From NCBI GenBank assembly GCA_963920705.1, contig OY987226.1, positions 28,528,706 to 28,592,705 of the forward strand: a DNA stretch of 64,000 nucleotides, read 5' to 3'. The DNA comes from Odiellus spinosus (taxonomy: Eukaryota > Arthropoda > Arachnida > Opiliones > Phalangiidae). Positions 12,058-25,237 of the stretch are shown piece by piece (the first letter of the stretch is position 1; each line of letters begins with the position of its first letter). The translations under genes were made by a program, and so were the position numbers. Below the pieces are notes generated by a model, which was not told the DNA's origin, ran no database searches, and saw only the letters and a list, made by a program, of their open reading frames with translations.

Positions 12058-13216
12058 TTATTTTCAATTGAAGATTTATTTTCGATTGAAGAGTTATTTT
12101 CCATTGAAGAGTTATTTTCAATCGAAGAGTTATTTTCAATAGAAGGGTTATTTTAAATTGAAGAGTTATTTTCGATTGAGAGTTATTTTCAATTGAAGAG
12201 TTATTTTCAATTGAAGAGTTATTTTCAATTGAAGAGTTATTTTCAATCGAAGAGTTATTTTCAGTTGAAGAGTTATTTTCGATTGAAGAGTTATTTTCCA
12301 TTGAAGAGTTATTTTCCATTGAAGAGTTATTTTCAATCGAAGAGTTATTTTCAATCGAAGGGTTATTTTCAATTGAAGAGTAATTTTCAATTGAAGAGTA
12401 ATTTTCAATTGAAGAGTTATTTTCAATTGAAGAGTTATTTTCAATTGAAGAGTTATTTTCAATTGAAGAGTTTCTTTCAATTGAAGAGTTATTTTCAATT
12501 GAAAGGTTATTTTAGATTGAAGAGTTATTTTCAATTGAAAGGTTATTTTAGATTGAAGAGTTATTTTCCATTGAAGAGTTATTTTCCATTGAAGAGTTAT
12601 TTTCAATCGAAGAGTTAATTTCAATCGAAGAGTTATTTTCAATTGAAGAGTTATATTTCATTGAAGAGTTATTTTCCATTGAAGAGTTATTTTCAATTGA
12701 AGAGTTATTTTCAATTGAAGAGTTATTTTCAATTGAAGAGTTATTTTCAATTGAAGAGTTATTTTCAATTGAAGAGTTATTTTCAATTGAAGAGTTATTT
12801 TCAATTGAAGAGTTATTTTCAATTGAAGAGTTATTTTCAATTGAAGAGTTATTTTCAATTGAAGAGTTATTTTCAATTGAAGAGTTATTTTCAATTGAAG
12901 AGTTATTTTCAATTGAAGAGTTATTTTCAATTGAAGAGTTATTTTCAATTGAAGAGTTATTTTCAATTTAAGAGTTAATTTCAATTGAAGAGTTATTTTC
13001 AATTGAAGAGTTATTTTCAATTGAAGAGTTATTGTCAATTGAAGAGTTATTTTCAATTGAAGAGTTATTTTCAATTGTAGAGTTATTTTCAATTGAAGAG
13101 TTATTTTCAATTGAAGAGTTATTTTCAATTGAAGAGTTATTTTCGATTGAGAGTTATTTTCAATTGGAGAGCTATTTTCAATTGAGTTATTTTCAATTGA
13201 AGAGTTATTTGAAGAG
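12058..13216 (+). repeat. 1,159-bp restart of the HOR start
   Basis: Bases 1-1,159 recur here at an offset of 12,057: block A, the 15-unit run and the first half of block B. The copy stops exactly after the first 12-bp unit of B, and at 13,217 the array jumps back to the fourth monomer of block A. In HOR copy 2 the same 1,159 bp (25,238-26,396) runs on into the rest of B, so the jump at 13,216/13,217 is a true junction. Confidence 0.88.
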
Positions 13217-16200
13217 TTATTTTCAATCGAAGAGTTATTTTCAATAGAAGGGTTATTTTAAATTGAAGAGTTATTTTCGATTGAGAGTTATTTTCAATTG
13301 AAGAGTTATTTTCAATTGAAGAGTTATTTTCAATTGAAGAGTTATTTTCAATCGAAGAGTTATTTTCAGTTGAAGAGTTATTTTCGATTGAAGAGTTATT
13401 TTCCATTGAAGAGTTATTTTCCATTGAAGAGTTATTTTCAATCGAAGAGTTATTTTCAATCGAAGGGTTATTTTCAATTGAAGAGTAATTTTCAATTGAA
13501 GAGTAATTTTCAATTGAAGAGTTATTTTCAATTGAAGAGTTATTTTCAATTGAAGAGTTATTTTCAATTGAAGAGTTTCTTTCAATTGAAGAGTTATTTT
13601 CAATTGAAAGGTTATTTTAGATTGAAGAGTTATTTTCAATTGAAAGGTTATTTTAGATTGAAGAGTTATTTTCCATTGAAGAGTTATTTTCCATTGAAGA
13701 GTTATTTTCAATCGAAGAGTTAATTTCAATCGAAGAGTTATTTTCAATTGAAGAGTTATATTTCATTGAAGAGTTATTTTCCATTGAAGAGTTATTTTCA
13801 ATTGAAGAGTTATTTTCAATTGAAGAGTTATTTTCAATTGAAGAGTTATTTTCAATTGAAGAGTTATTTTCAATTGAAGAGTTATTTTCAATTGAAGAGT
13901 TATTTTCAATTGAAGAGTTATTTTCAATTGAAGAGTTATTTTCAATTGAAGAGTTATTTTCAATTGAAGAGTTATTTTCAATTGAAGAGTTATTTTCAAT
14001 TGAAGAGTTATTTTCAATTGAAGAGTTATTTTCAATTGAAGAGTTATTTTCAATTGAAGAGTTATTTTCAATTTAAGAGTTAATTTCAATTGAAGAGTTA
14101 TTTTCAATTGAAGAGTTATTTTCAATTGAAGAGTTATTGTCAATTGAAGAGTTATTTTCAATTGAAGAGTTATTTTCAATTGTAGAGTTATTTTCAATTG
14201 AAGAGTTATTTTCAATTGAAGAGTTATTTTCAATTGAAGAGTTATTTTCGATTGAGAGTTATTTTCAATTGGAGAGCTATTTTCAATTGAGTTATTTTCA
14301 ATTGAAGAGTTATTTGAAGAGTTATTTTCAATTGAAGAGTTATTTGAAGAGTTATTTTCAATTGAAGAGTTATTTTCAATTGAAGAGTTATTTTCGATTG
14401 AGAGTTATTTTCAATTGAAAGGTTATTTTCCATTGAAGAGTTATTTTCAATTGAAGAGTTATTTTCAATTGAAGAGTTATTTTCAATTGAAGAGTTATTT
14501 TCAATTGAAGAGTTAATTTCAATTGAAGAGTTATTTTCAATTGAAGAGTTATTTTCAATTGAAGAGTTATTTTCAATTGAAGAGTTATTTTCAATTGAAG
14601 AGTTATTTTCAATTGAAGAGTTATTTTCAATTGTAGAGTTATTTTCAATTGAAGAGTTATTTTCAATTGAAGAGTTATTTTCGATTGAGAGTTATTTTCA
14701 ATTGGAGAGCTATTTTCAATTGAGTTATTTTCAATTGAAGAGTTATTTGAAGAGTTATTTTCAATTGAAGAGTTATTTGAAGAGTTATTTTCAATTGAAG
14801 AGTTATTTTCAATTGAAGAGTTATTTTCGATTGAGAGTTATTTTCAATTGAAAGGTTATTTTCCATTGAAGAGTTATTTTCAATTAAAGAGTTATTTTTA
14901 ATTGAAGAGTTATTTTCAATTGAAGAGTTATTTTCAATTGAAGGGTTATTTTCCATTAAAGAGTTATTTTCAATTGAAGAGTTATTTTCGATTGAGAGTT
15001 ATTTTCAATTGTAGAGTTATTTTCAATTGAAGAGTTATTTTCAATCGAAGAGTTATTTTCAGTTGAAGAGTTATTTTCAATTGAAGTGTTATTTTCAATT
15101 AAAGAGTTATTTTCAATTGAAGAGTTATTTTCAATTGAAGAGTTATTTTCAATTAAAGAGTTATTTTCAATTGAAGAGTTATTTTCAATTGAAGAGTTAT
15201 TTTCAATTGAAAGGTGATTTTCCATTGAAGAGTTATTTTCAATTGAAGAGTTATTTTCAATTGAAAGGTGATTTTCCATTGAAGAGTTATTTTCAATTGA
15301 AGAGTTATTTTCATTTGAAAGGTTATTTTCCAGTGAAGAGTTATTTTCGATTGAAGAGTTATTTTCAATTGAAGAGTTATTTTACGTTGAAGAGCTATTT
15401 TCAGTTGAAGAGATTTTCAGTTGAAGAGTTATTTTCAATTGAAGAGTTATTTTCAATTGAAGAGTTATTTTCCATTGAAGAGTTATTTTCAATTGAAGAG
15501 TTATTTTCAATCGAAGAGTTATTTTCAGTTGAAGAGTTATTTTCAATTAAAGAGTTATTTTTAATTGAAGAGTTATTTTCAATTGAAGAGTTATTTTCAA
15601 TTGAAAGGTGATTTTCCATTGAAGAGTTATTTTCAATTGAAGAGTTATTTTCAATTGAAGAGTTATTTTCGAATGAGAGTTATTTTCGATTGAAGAGTTA
15701 TTTTCGATTGAAGAGTTATTTTCAATCGAAGAGTTATTTTCAGTTGAAGAGTTAATTTCAATCGAAGAGTTATTTTCAATTGAAGAGTTATTTTTCATTG
15801 AAGAGTTATTTTTCATTGAAGAGTTATTTTTCATTGAAGAGTTATTTTCCATTGAAGAGTTATTTTCAATTGAAGAGTTATTTTCAATTGAAGAGTTATT
15901 TTCAATTGAAGAGTTATTTTCAATTGAAGAGTTATTTTCAATTGAAGAGTTATTTTCAATTGAAAGGTGATTTTCCATTGAAGAGTTATTTTCAATTGAA
16001 GAGTTATTTTCGATTGAGAGTTATTTTCAATTGGAGAGCTATTTTCAATTGAGTTATTTTCAATTGAAGAGTTATTTGAAGAGTTATTTTCAATTGAAGA
16101 GTTATTTGAAGAGTTATTTTCAATTGAAGAGTTATTTGAAGAGTTATTTTCAATTGAAGAGTTATTTTCGATTGAGAGTTATTTTCAATTGAAAGGTTAT

Positions 16201-18133
16201 TTTCCATTGAAGAGTTATTTTCAATTAAAGAGTTATTTTCAATTGAAGAGTTATTTTCAATTGAAGAGTTATTTTCGATTGAGAGTTATTTTCAATTGAA
16301 AGGTTATTTTCCATTGAAGAGTTATTTTCAATTAAAGAGTTATTTTCAATTGAAGAGTTATTTTCAATTGAAGAGTTATTTTCAATTGAAGAGTTATTTT
16401 CAATTGAAAGGTGATTTTCCATTGAAGAGTTATTTTCAATTAAAGAGTTATTTTCAATTGAAGAGTTATTTTCAATTGAAGAGTTACTTTCACTTGAAGA
16501 GTTATTTTCAATTGCAAGGTTATTTTCCATTGAAGAGTTATTTTCAATTGAAAGGTTATTTTCCATTGAAGAGTTATTTTCAATTGAAAGGTTATTTTCC
16601 ATTGAAGAGTTATTTTCAATTAAAGAGTTATTTTTAATTGATGAGTTATTTTCAATTGAAGAGTTATTTTCAATTGAAGGGTGATTTTCCATTGAAGAGT
16701 TATTTTCAATTGAAGAGTTATTTTCAATTGAAGAGTTATTTTCCATTAAAGAGTTATTTTCAATTGAAGAGTTATTTTCGATTGAGAGTTATTTTCAATT
16801 GAAGAGTTATTTTCAATTGAAGAGTTATTTTCAATCGAAGAGTTATTTTCAGTTGAAGAGTTATTTTCGATTGAAGAGTTATTTTCCATTGAAGAGTTAT
16901 TTTCCATTGAAGAGTTATTTTCAATCGAAGAGTTATTTTCAATCGAAGGGTTATTTTCAATTGAAGAGTTATTTTCAATTGAAGAGTTATTTTCAATTGA
17001 AGAGTTATTTTCAATTGAAGGGTTATTTTCCATTAAAGAGTTATTTTCAATTGAAGAGTTATTTTCGATTGAGAGTTATTTTCAATTGTAGAGTTATTTT
17101 CAATTGAAGAGTTATTTTCAATCGAAGAGTTATTTTCAGTTGAAGAGTTATTTTCAATTGAAGTGTTATTTTCAATTAAAGAGTTATTTTCAATTGAAGA
17201 GTTATTTTCAATTGAAGAGTTATTTTCAATTAAAGAGTTATTTTCAATTGAAGAGTTATTTTCAATTGAAGAGTTATTTTCAATTGAAAGGTGATTTTCC
17301 ATTGAAGAGTTATTTTCAATTGAAGAGTTATTTTCAATTGAAAGGTGATTTTCCATTGAAGAGTTATTTTCAATTGAAGAGTTATTTTCATTTGAAAGGT
17401 TATTTTCCAGTGAAGAGTTATTTTCGATTGAAGAGTTATTTTCAATTGAAGAGTTATTTTACGTTGAAGAGCTATTTTCAGTTGAAGAGATTTTCAGTTG
17501 AAGAGTTATTTTCAATTGAAGAGTTATTTTCCATTAAAGAGTTATTTTCAATTGAAGAGTTATTTTCGATTGAGAGTTATTTTCAATTGAAGAGTTATTT
17601 TCAATTGAAGAGTTATTTTCAATCGAAGAGTTATTTTCAGTTGAAGAGTTATTTTCAATTGAAAGGTTATTTTCCATTGAAGAGTTATTTTCAATTGAAA
17701 GGTTATTTTCCATTGAAGAGTTATTTTCAATTAAAGAGTTATTTTTAATTGAAGAGTTATTTTCAATTGATGAGTTATTTTCAATTGAAAGGTGATTTTC
17801 CATTGAAGAGTTATTTTCAATTGAAGAGTTATTTTCAATTGAAGAGTTATTTTCGAATGAGAGTTATTTTCGATTGAAGAGTTATTTTCGATTGAAGAGT
17901 TATTTTCAATCGAAGAGTTATTTTCAGTTGAAGAGTTAATTTCAATCGAAGAGTTATTTTCAATTGAAGAGTTATTTTTCATTGAAGAGTTATTTTTCAT
18001 TGAAGAGTTATTTTTCATTGAAGAGTTATTTTCCATTGAAGAGTTATTTTCAATTGAAGAGTTATTTTCAATTGAAGAGTTATTTTCAATTGAAGAGTTA
18101 TTTTCAATTGAAGAGTTATTTTCAATTGTAGAG

Positions 18134-19595
18134 TTATTTTCAATTGAAGAGTTATTTTCAATTGAAGAGTTATTTTCAATTGAAGAGTTATTTTCGATTG
18201 AGAGTTATTTTCAATTGGAGAGCTATTTTCAATTGAGTTATTTTCAATTGAAGAGTTATTTGAAGAGTTATTTTCAATTGAAGAGTTATTTGAAGAGTTA
18301 TTTTCAATTGAAGAGTTATTTTCAATTGAAGAGTTATTTTCGATTGAGAGTTATTTTCAATTGAAAGGTTATTTTCCATTGAAGAGTTATTTTCAATTGA
18401 AGAGTTATTTTCAATTGAAGAGTTATTTTCAATTGAAGAGTTATTTTCAATTGAAGAGTTATTTTCAATTGAAGAGTTATTTTCAATTGAAGAGTTATTT
18501 TCAATTGAAGAGTTATTTTCAATTGTAGAGTTATTTTCAATTGAAGAGTTATTTTCAATTGAAGAGTTATTTTCGATTGAGAGTTATTTTCAATTGGAGA
18601 GCTATTTTCAATTGAGTTATTTTCAATTGAAGAGTTATTTGAAGAGTTATTTTCAATTGAAGAGTTATTTGAAGAGTTATTTTCAATTGAAGAGTTATTT
18701 TCAATTGAAGAGTTATTTTCGATTGAGAGTTATTTTCAATTGAAAGGTTATTTTCCATTGAAGAGTTATTTTCAATTAAAGAGTTATTTTTAATTGAAGA
18801 GTTATTTTCAATTGAAGAGTTATTTTCAATTGAAGGGTTATTTTCCATTAAAGAGTTATTTTCAATTGAAGAGTTATTTTCAATTGAAGAGTTATTTTCA
18901 ATTGAAGAGTTATTTTCGATTGAGAGTTATTTTCAATTGGAGAGCTATTTTCAATTGAGTTATTTTCAATTGAAGAGTTATTTGAAGAGTTATTTTCAAT
19001 TGAAGAGTTATTTGAAGAGTTATTTTCAATTGAAGAGTTATTTTCAATTGAAGAGTTATTTTCGATTGAGAGTTATTTTCAATTGAAAGGTTATTTTCCA
19101 TTGAAGAGTTATTTTCAATTGAAGAGTTATTTTCAATTGAAGAGTTATTTTCAATTGAAGAGTTATTTTCAATTGAAGAGTTATTTTCAATTGAAGAGTT
19201 ATTTTCAATTGAAGAGTTATTTTCAATTGAAGAGTTATTTTCAATTGAAGAGTTATTTTCAATTGTAGAGTTATTTTCAATTGAAGAGTTATTTTCAATT
19301 GAAGAGTTATTTTCGATTGAGAGTTATTTTCAATTGGAGAGCTATTTTCAATTGAGTTATTTTCAATTGAAGAGTTATTTGAAGAGTTATTTTCAATTGA
19401 AGAGTTATTTGAAGAGTTATTTTCAATTGAAGAGTTATTTTCAATTGAAGAGTTATTTTCGATTGAGAGTTATTTTCAATTGAAAGGTTATTTTCCATTG
19501 AAGAGTTATTTTCAATTAAAGAGTTATTTTTAATTGAAGAGTTATTTTCAATTGAAGAGTTATTTTCAATTGAAGGGTTATTTTCCATTAAAGAG
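18134..19595 (+). repeat. 722/740-bp tandem pair in HOR copy 2
   Basis: This is the counterpart of 4,972-6,415. The first element (18,134-18,855) is 722 bp; the second (18,856-19,595) is 740 bp because its consensus run has one extra monomer. This is the only length difference found between the two 13-kb HOR copies. Confidence 0.85.
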
Positions 19596-22500
19596 TTATT
19601 TTCAATTGAAGAGTTATTTTCGATTGAGAGTTATTTTCAATTGTAGAGTTATTTTCAATTGAAGAGTTATTTTCAATCGAAGAGTTATTTTCAGTTGAAG
19701 AGTTATTTTCAATTGAAGTGTTATTTTCAATTAAAGAGTTATTTTCAATTGAAGAGTTATTTTCAATTGAAGAGTTATTTTCAATTAAAGAGTTATTTTC
19801 AATTGAAGAGTTATTTTCAATTGAAGAGTTATTTTCAATTGAAAGGTGATTTTCCATTGAAGAGTTATTTTCAATTGAAGAGTTATTTTCAATTGAAAGG
19901 TGATTTTCCATTGAAGAGTTATTTTCAATTGAAGAGTTATTTTCATTTGAAAGGTTATTTTCCAGTGAAGAGTTATTTTCGATTGAAGAGTTATTTTCAA
20001 TTGAAGAGTTATTTTACGTTGAAGAGCTATTTTCAGTTGAAGAGATTTTCAGTTGAAGAGTTATTTTCAATTGAAGAGTTATTTTCAATTGAAGAGTTAT
20101 TTTCCATTGAAGAGTTATTTTCAATTGAAGAGTTATTTTCAATCGAAGAGTTATTTTCAGTTGAAGAGTTATTTTCAATTAAAGAGTTATTTTTAATTGA
20201 AGAGTTATTTTCAATTGAAGAGTTATTTTCAATTGAAAGGTGATTTTCCATTGAAGAGTTATTTTCAATTGAAGAGTTATTTTCAATTGAAGAGTTATTT
20301 TCGAATGAGAGTTATTTTCGATTGAAGAGTTATTTTCGATTGAAGAGTTATTTTCAATCGAAGAGTTATTTTCAGTTGAAGAGTTAATTTCAATCGAAGA
20401 GTTATTTTCAATTGAAGAGTTATTTTTCATTGAAGAGTTATTTTTCATTGAAGAGTTATTTTTCATTGAAGAGTTATTTTCCATTGAAGAGTTATTTTCA
20501 ATTGAAGAGTTATTTTCAATTGAAGAGTTATTTTCAATTGAAGAGTTATTTTCAATTGAAGAGTTATTTTCAATTGAAGAGTTATTTTCAATTGAAAGGT
20601 GATTTTCCATTGAAGAGTTATTTTCAATTGAAGAGTTATTTTCGATTGAGAGTTATTTTCAATTGGAGAGCTATTTTCAATTGAGTTATTTTCAATTGAA
20701 GAGTTATTTGAAGAGTTATTTTCAATTGAAGAGTTATTTGAAGAGTTATTTTCAATTGAAGAGTTATTTGAAGAGTTATTTTCAATTGAAGAGTTATTTT
20801 CGATTGAGAGTTATTTTCAATTGAAAGGTTATTTTCCATTGAAGAGTTATTTTCAATTAAAGAGTTATTTTCAATTGAAGAGTTATTTTCAATTGAAGAG
20901 TTATTTTCGATTGAGAGTTATTTTCAATTGAAAGGTTATTTTCCATTGAAGAGTTATTTTCAATTAAAGAGTTATTTTCAATTGAAGAGTTATTTTCAAT
21001 TGAAGAGTTATTTTCAATTGAAGAGTTATTTTCAATTGAAAGGTGATTTTCCATTGAAGAGTTATTTTCAATTAAAGAGTTATTTTCAATTGAAGAGTTA
21101 TTTTCAATTGAAGAGTTACTTTCACTTGAAGAGTTATTTTCAATTGCAAGGTTATTTTCCATTGAAGAGTTATTTTCAATTGAAAGGTTATTTTCCATTG
21201 AAGAGTTATTTTCAATTGAAAGGTTATTTTCCATTGAAGAGTTATTTTCAATTAAAGAGTTATTTTTAATTGATGAGTTATTTTCAATTGAAGAGTTATT
21301 TTCAATTGAAGGGTGATTTTCCATTGAAGAGTTATTTTCAATTGAAGAGTTATTTTCAATTGAAGAGTTATTTTCCATTAAAGAGTTATTTTCAATTGAA
21401 GAGTTATTTTCGATTGAGAGTTATTTTCAATTGAAGAGTTATTTTCAATTGAAGAGTTATTTTCAATCGAAGAGTTATTTTCAGTTGAAGAGTTATTTTC
21501 GATTGAAGAGTTATTTTCCATTGAAGAGTTATTTTCCATTGAAGAGTTATTTTCAATCGAAGAGTTATTTTCAATCGAAGGGTTATTTTCAATTGAAGAG
21601 TTATTTTCAATTGAAGAGTTATTTTCAATTGAAGAGTTATTTTCAATTGAAGGGTTATTTTCCATTAAAGAGTTATTTTCAATTGAAGAGTTATTTTCGA
21701 TTGAGAGTTATTTTCAATTGTAGAGTTATTTTCAATTGAAGAGTTATTTTCAATCGAAGAGTTATTTTCAGTTGAAGAGTTATTTTCAATTGAAGTGTTA
21801 TTTTCAATTAAAGAGTTATTTTCAATTGAAGAGTTATTTTCAATTGAAGAGTTATTTTCAATTAAAGAGTTATTTTCAATTGAAGAGTTATTTTCAATTG
21901 AAGAGTTATTTTCAATTGAAAGGTGATTTTCCATTGAAGAGTTATTTTCAATTGAAGAGTTATTTTCAATTGAAAGGTGATTTTCCATTGAAGAGTTATT
22001 TTCAATTGAAGAGTTATTTTCATTTGAAAGGTTATTTTCCAGTGAAGAGTTATTTTCGATTGAAGAGTTATTTTCAATTGAAGAGTTATTTTACGTTGAA
22101 GAGCTATTTTCAGTTGAAGAGATTTTCAGTTGAAGAGTTATTTTCAATTGAAGAGTTATTTTCCATTAAAGAGTTATTTTCAATTGAAGAGTTATTTTCG
22201 ATTGAGAGTTATTTTCAATTGAAGAGTTATTTTCAATTGAAGAGTTATTTTCAATCGAAGAGTTATTTTCAGTTGAAGAGTTATTTTCAATTGAAAGGTT
22301 ATTTTCCATTGAAGAGTTATTTTCAATTGAAAGGTTATTTTCCATTGAAGAGTTATTTTCAATTAAAGAGTTATTTTTAATTGAAGAGTTATTTTCAATT
22401 GATGAGTTATTTTCAATTGAAAGGTGATTTTCCATTGAAGAGTTATTTTCAATTGAAGAGTTATTTTCAATTGAAGAGTTATTTTCGAATGAGAGTTATT

Positions 22501-23173
22501 TTCGATTGAAGAGTTATTTTTGATTGAAGAGTTATTTTCAATCGAAGAGTTATTTTCAGTTGAAGAGTTAATTTCAATCGAAGAGTTATTTTCAATTGAA
22601 GAGTTATTTTTCATTGAAGAGTTATTTTTCATTGAAGAGTTATTTTTCATTGAAGAGTTATTTTCCATTGAAGAGTTATTTTCAATTGAAGAGTTATTTT
22701 CAATTGAAGAGTTATTTTCAATTGAAGAGTTATTTTCAATTGAAGAGTTATTTTCAATTGAAAGGTGATTTTCCATTGAAGAGTTATTTTCAATTGAAGA
22801 GTTATTTTCGATTGAGAGTTATTTTCAATTGGAGAGCTATTTTCAATTGAGTTATTTTCAATTGAAGAGTTATTTGAAGAGTTATTTTCAATTGAAGAGT
22901 TATTTTCAATTGAAGAGTTATTTGAAGAGTTATTTTCAATTGAAGAGTTATTTGAAGAGTTATTTTCAATTGAAGAGTTATTTTCGATTGAGAGTTATTT
23001 TCAATTGAAAGGTTATTTTCCATTGAAGAGTTATTTTCAATTAAAGAGTTATTTTCAATTGAAGAGTTATTTTCAATTGAAGAGTTTTTTTCGATTGAGA
23101 GTTATTTTCAATTGAAAGGTTATTTTCCATTGAAGAGTTATTTTCAATTAAAGAGTTATTTTCAATTGAAGAG

Positions 23174-23713
23174 TTAATTTCAATTGAAGAGTTATTTTCA
23201 ATTGAAAGGTGATTTTCCATTGAAGAGTTATTTTCAATTAAAGAGTTATTTTCAATTGAAGAGTTATTTTCAATTGAAGAGTTACTTTCACTTGAAGAGT
23301 TATTTTCAATTGAAAGGTTATTTTCCATTGAAGAGTTATTTTCAATTGAAAGGTTATTTTCCATTGAAGAGTTATTTTCAATTGAAAGGTTATTTTCCAT
23401 TGAAGAGTTATTTTCAATTAAAGAGTTATTTTCAATTGAAGAGTTAATTTCAATTGAAGAGTTATTTTCAATTGAAAGGTGATTTTCCATTGAAGAGTTA
23501 TTTTCAATTAAAGAGTTATTTTCAATTGAAGAGTTATTTTCAATTGAAGAGTTACTTTCACTTGAAGAGTTATTTTCAATTGAAAGGTTATTTTCCATTG
23601 AAGAGTTATTTTCAATTGAAAGGTTATTTTCCATTGAAGAGTTATTTTCAATTGAAAGGTTATTTTCCATTGAAGAGTTATTTTCAATTAAAGAGTTATT
23701 TTCAATTGAAGAG
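23174..23713 (+). repeat. 270-bp tandem pair in HOR copy 2
   Basis: Two 270-bp elements, 23,174-23,443 and 23,444-23,713, match 9,994-10,533 at an offset of 13,180. Their retention shows that the 270-bp duplication is older than the 13-kb duplication. Confidence 0.84.
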
Positions 23714-25237
23714 TTATTTTCAATTGAAGAGTTATTTTCAATTGAAAGGTGATTTTCCATTGAAGAGTTATTTTCAATTGAAGAGTTATTTTCAATTGAA
23801 GAGTTATTTTCCATTAAAGAGTTATTTTCAATTGAAGAGTTATTTTCGATTGAGAGTTATTTTCAATTGAAGAGTTATTTTCAGTTGAAGAGTTATTTTC
23901 AATTGAAGATTTATTTTCGATTGAAGAGTTATTTTCCATTGAAGAGTTATTTTCAATCGAAGAGTTATTTTCAATCGAAGGGTTATTTTAAATTGAAGAG
24001 TTATTTTCAATTGAAGAGTTATTTTCGATTGAGAGTTATTTTCAATTGAAGAGTTATTTTCAATTGAAGAGTTATTTTCAATCGAAGAGTTATTTTCAGT
24101 TGAAGAGTTATTTTCGATTGAAGAGTTATTTTCCATTGAAGAGTTATTTTCAATCGAAGAGTTATTTTCAATCGAAGGGTTATTTTCAATTGAAGAGTAA
24201 TTTTCAATTGAAGAGTAATTTTCAATTGAAGAGTTATTTTCAATTGAAGAGTTATTTTCAATTGAAGAGTTTCTTTCAATTGAAGAGTTATTTTCAATTG
24301 AAAGGTTATATTAGATTGAAGAGTTATTTTCAATTGAAAGGTTATTTTAGATTGAAGAGTTATTTTCCATTGAAGAGTTATTTTCCATTGAAGAGTTATT
24401 TTCAATCGAAGAGTTAATTTCAATCGAAGAGTTATTTTCAATTGAAGAGTTATATTTCATTGAAGAGTTATTTTCCATTGAAGAGTTATTTTCAATTGAA
24501 GAGTTATTTTCAATTGAAGAGTTATTTTCACTTGAAGAGTTATTTTCAATTGAAAGGTTATTTTCCATTGAAGAGTTATTTTCAATTGAAAGGTTATTTT
24601 CCATTGAAGAGTAATTTTCAATTAAAGAGTTATTTTTAATTGAAGAGTTATTTTCAATTGAAGAGTTATTTTCAATTGAAAGGTGATTTTCCATTGAAGA
24701 GTTATTTTCAATTGAAGAGTTATTTTCAATTGAAGAGTTATTTTCCATTAAAGAGTTATTTTCAATTGAAGAGTTATTTTCCATTAAAGAGTTATTTTCA
24801 ATTGAAGAGTTATTTTCGAATGAGAGTTATTTTCGAATGAGAGTTATTTTCGATTGAAGAGTTATTTTCGATTGAAGAGTTATTTTCAATCGAAGAGTTA
24901 ATTTCAATCGAAGAGTTATTTTCAATTGAAAGGTTATTTTCCATTGAAGAGTTATTTTCAATTAAAGAGTTATTTTCAATTGAAGAGTTATTTTCAATTG
25001 AAGAGTTATTTTCAATTGAAGAGTTATTTTCAATTGAAAGGTGATTTTCCATGAAGAGTTATTTTCAATTAAAGAGTTATTTTCAATTGAAAGGTGATTT
25101 TCCATTGAAGAGTTATTTTCAATTGAAGAGTTATTTTCAATTGAAGAGTTATTTTCCATTAAAGAGTTATTTTCAATTGAAGAGTTATTTTCGATTGAGA
25201 GTTATTTTCAATTGAAGAGTTATTTTCAGTTGAAGAG

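Larger units (their letters stand above)
55..13216 (+). repeat. Higher-order repeat, copy 1 (13,162 bp)
   Basis: This segment is the first full copy of the largest HOR seen. Order: block A, a pure run, block B, then two rounds of a C-D-B series (about 1.8-6.4 kb and 6.4-9.6 kb), a 270-bp tandem, a second block A at 10.7 kb, a segment unique to this HOR at 11.3-12.0 kb, and finally a restart of the block A region at 12,058. It ends exactly on a monomer boundary at 13,216, where the next base corresponds to position 55 again. Bases 1-54 of the window are three monomers of the same block A that have no counterpart at the start of copy 2. Confidence 0.9.
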
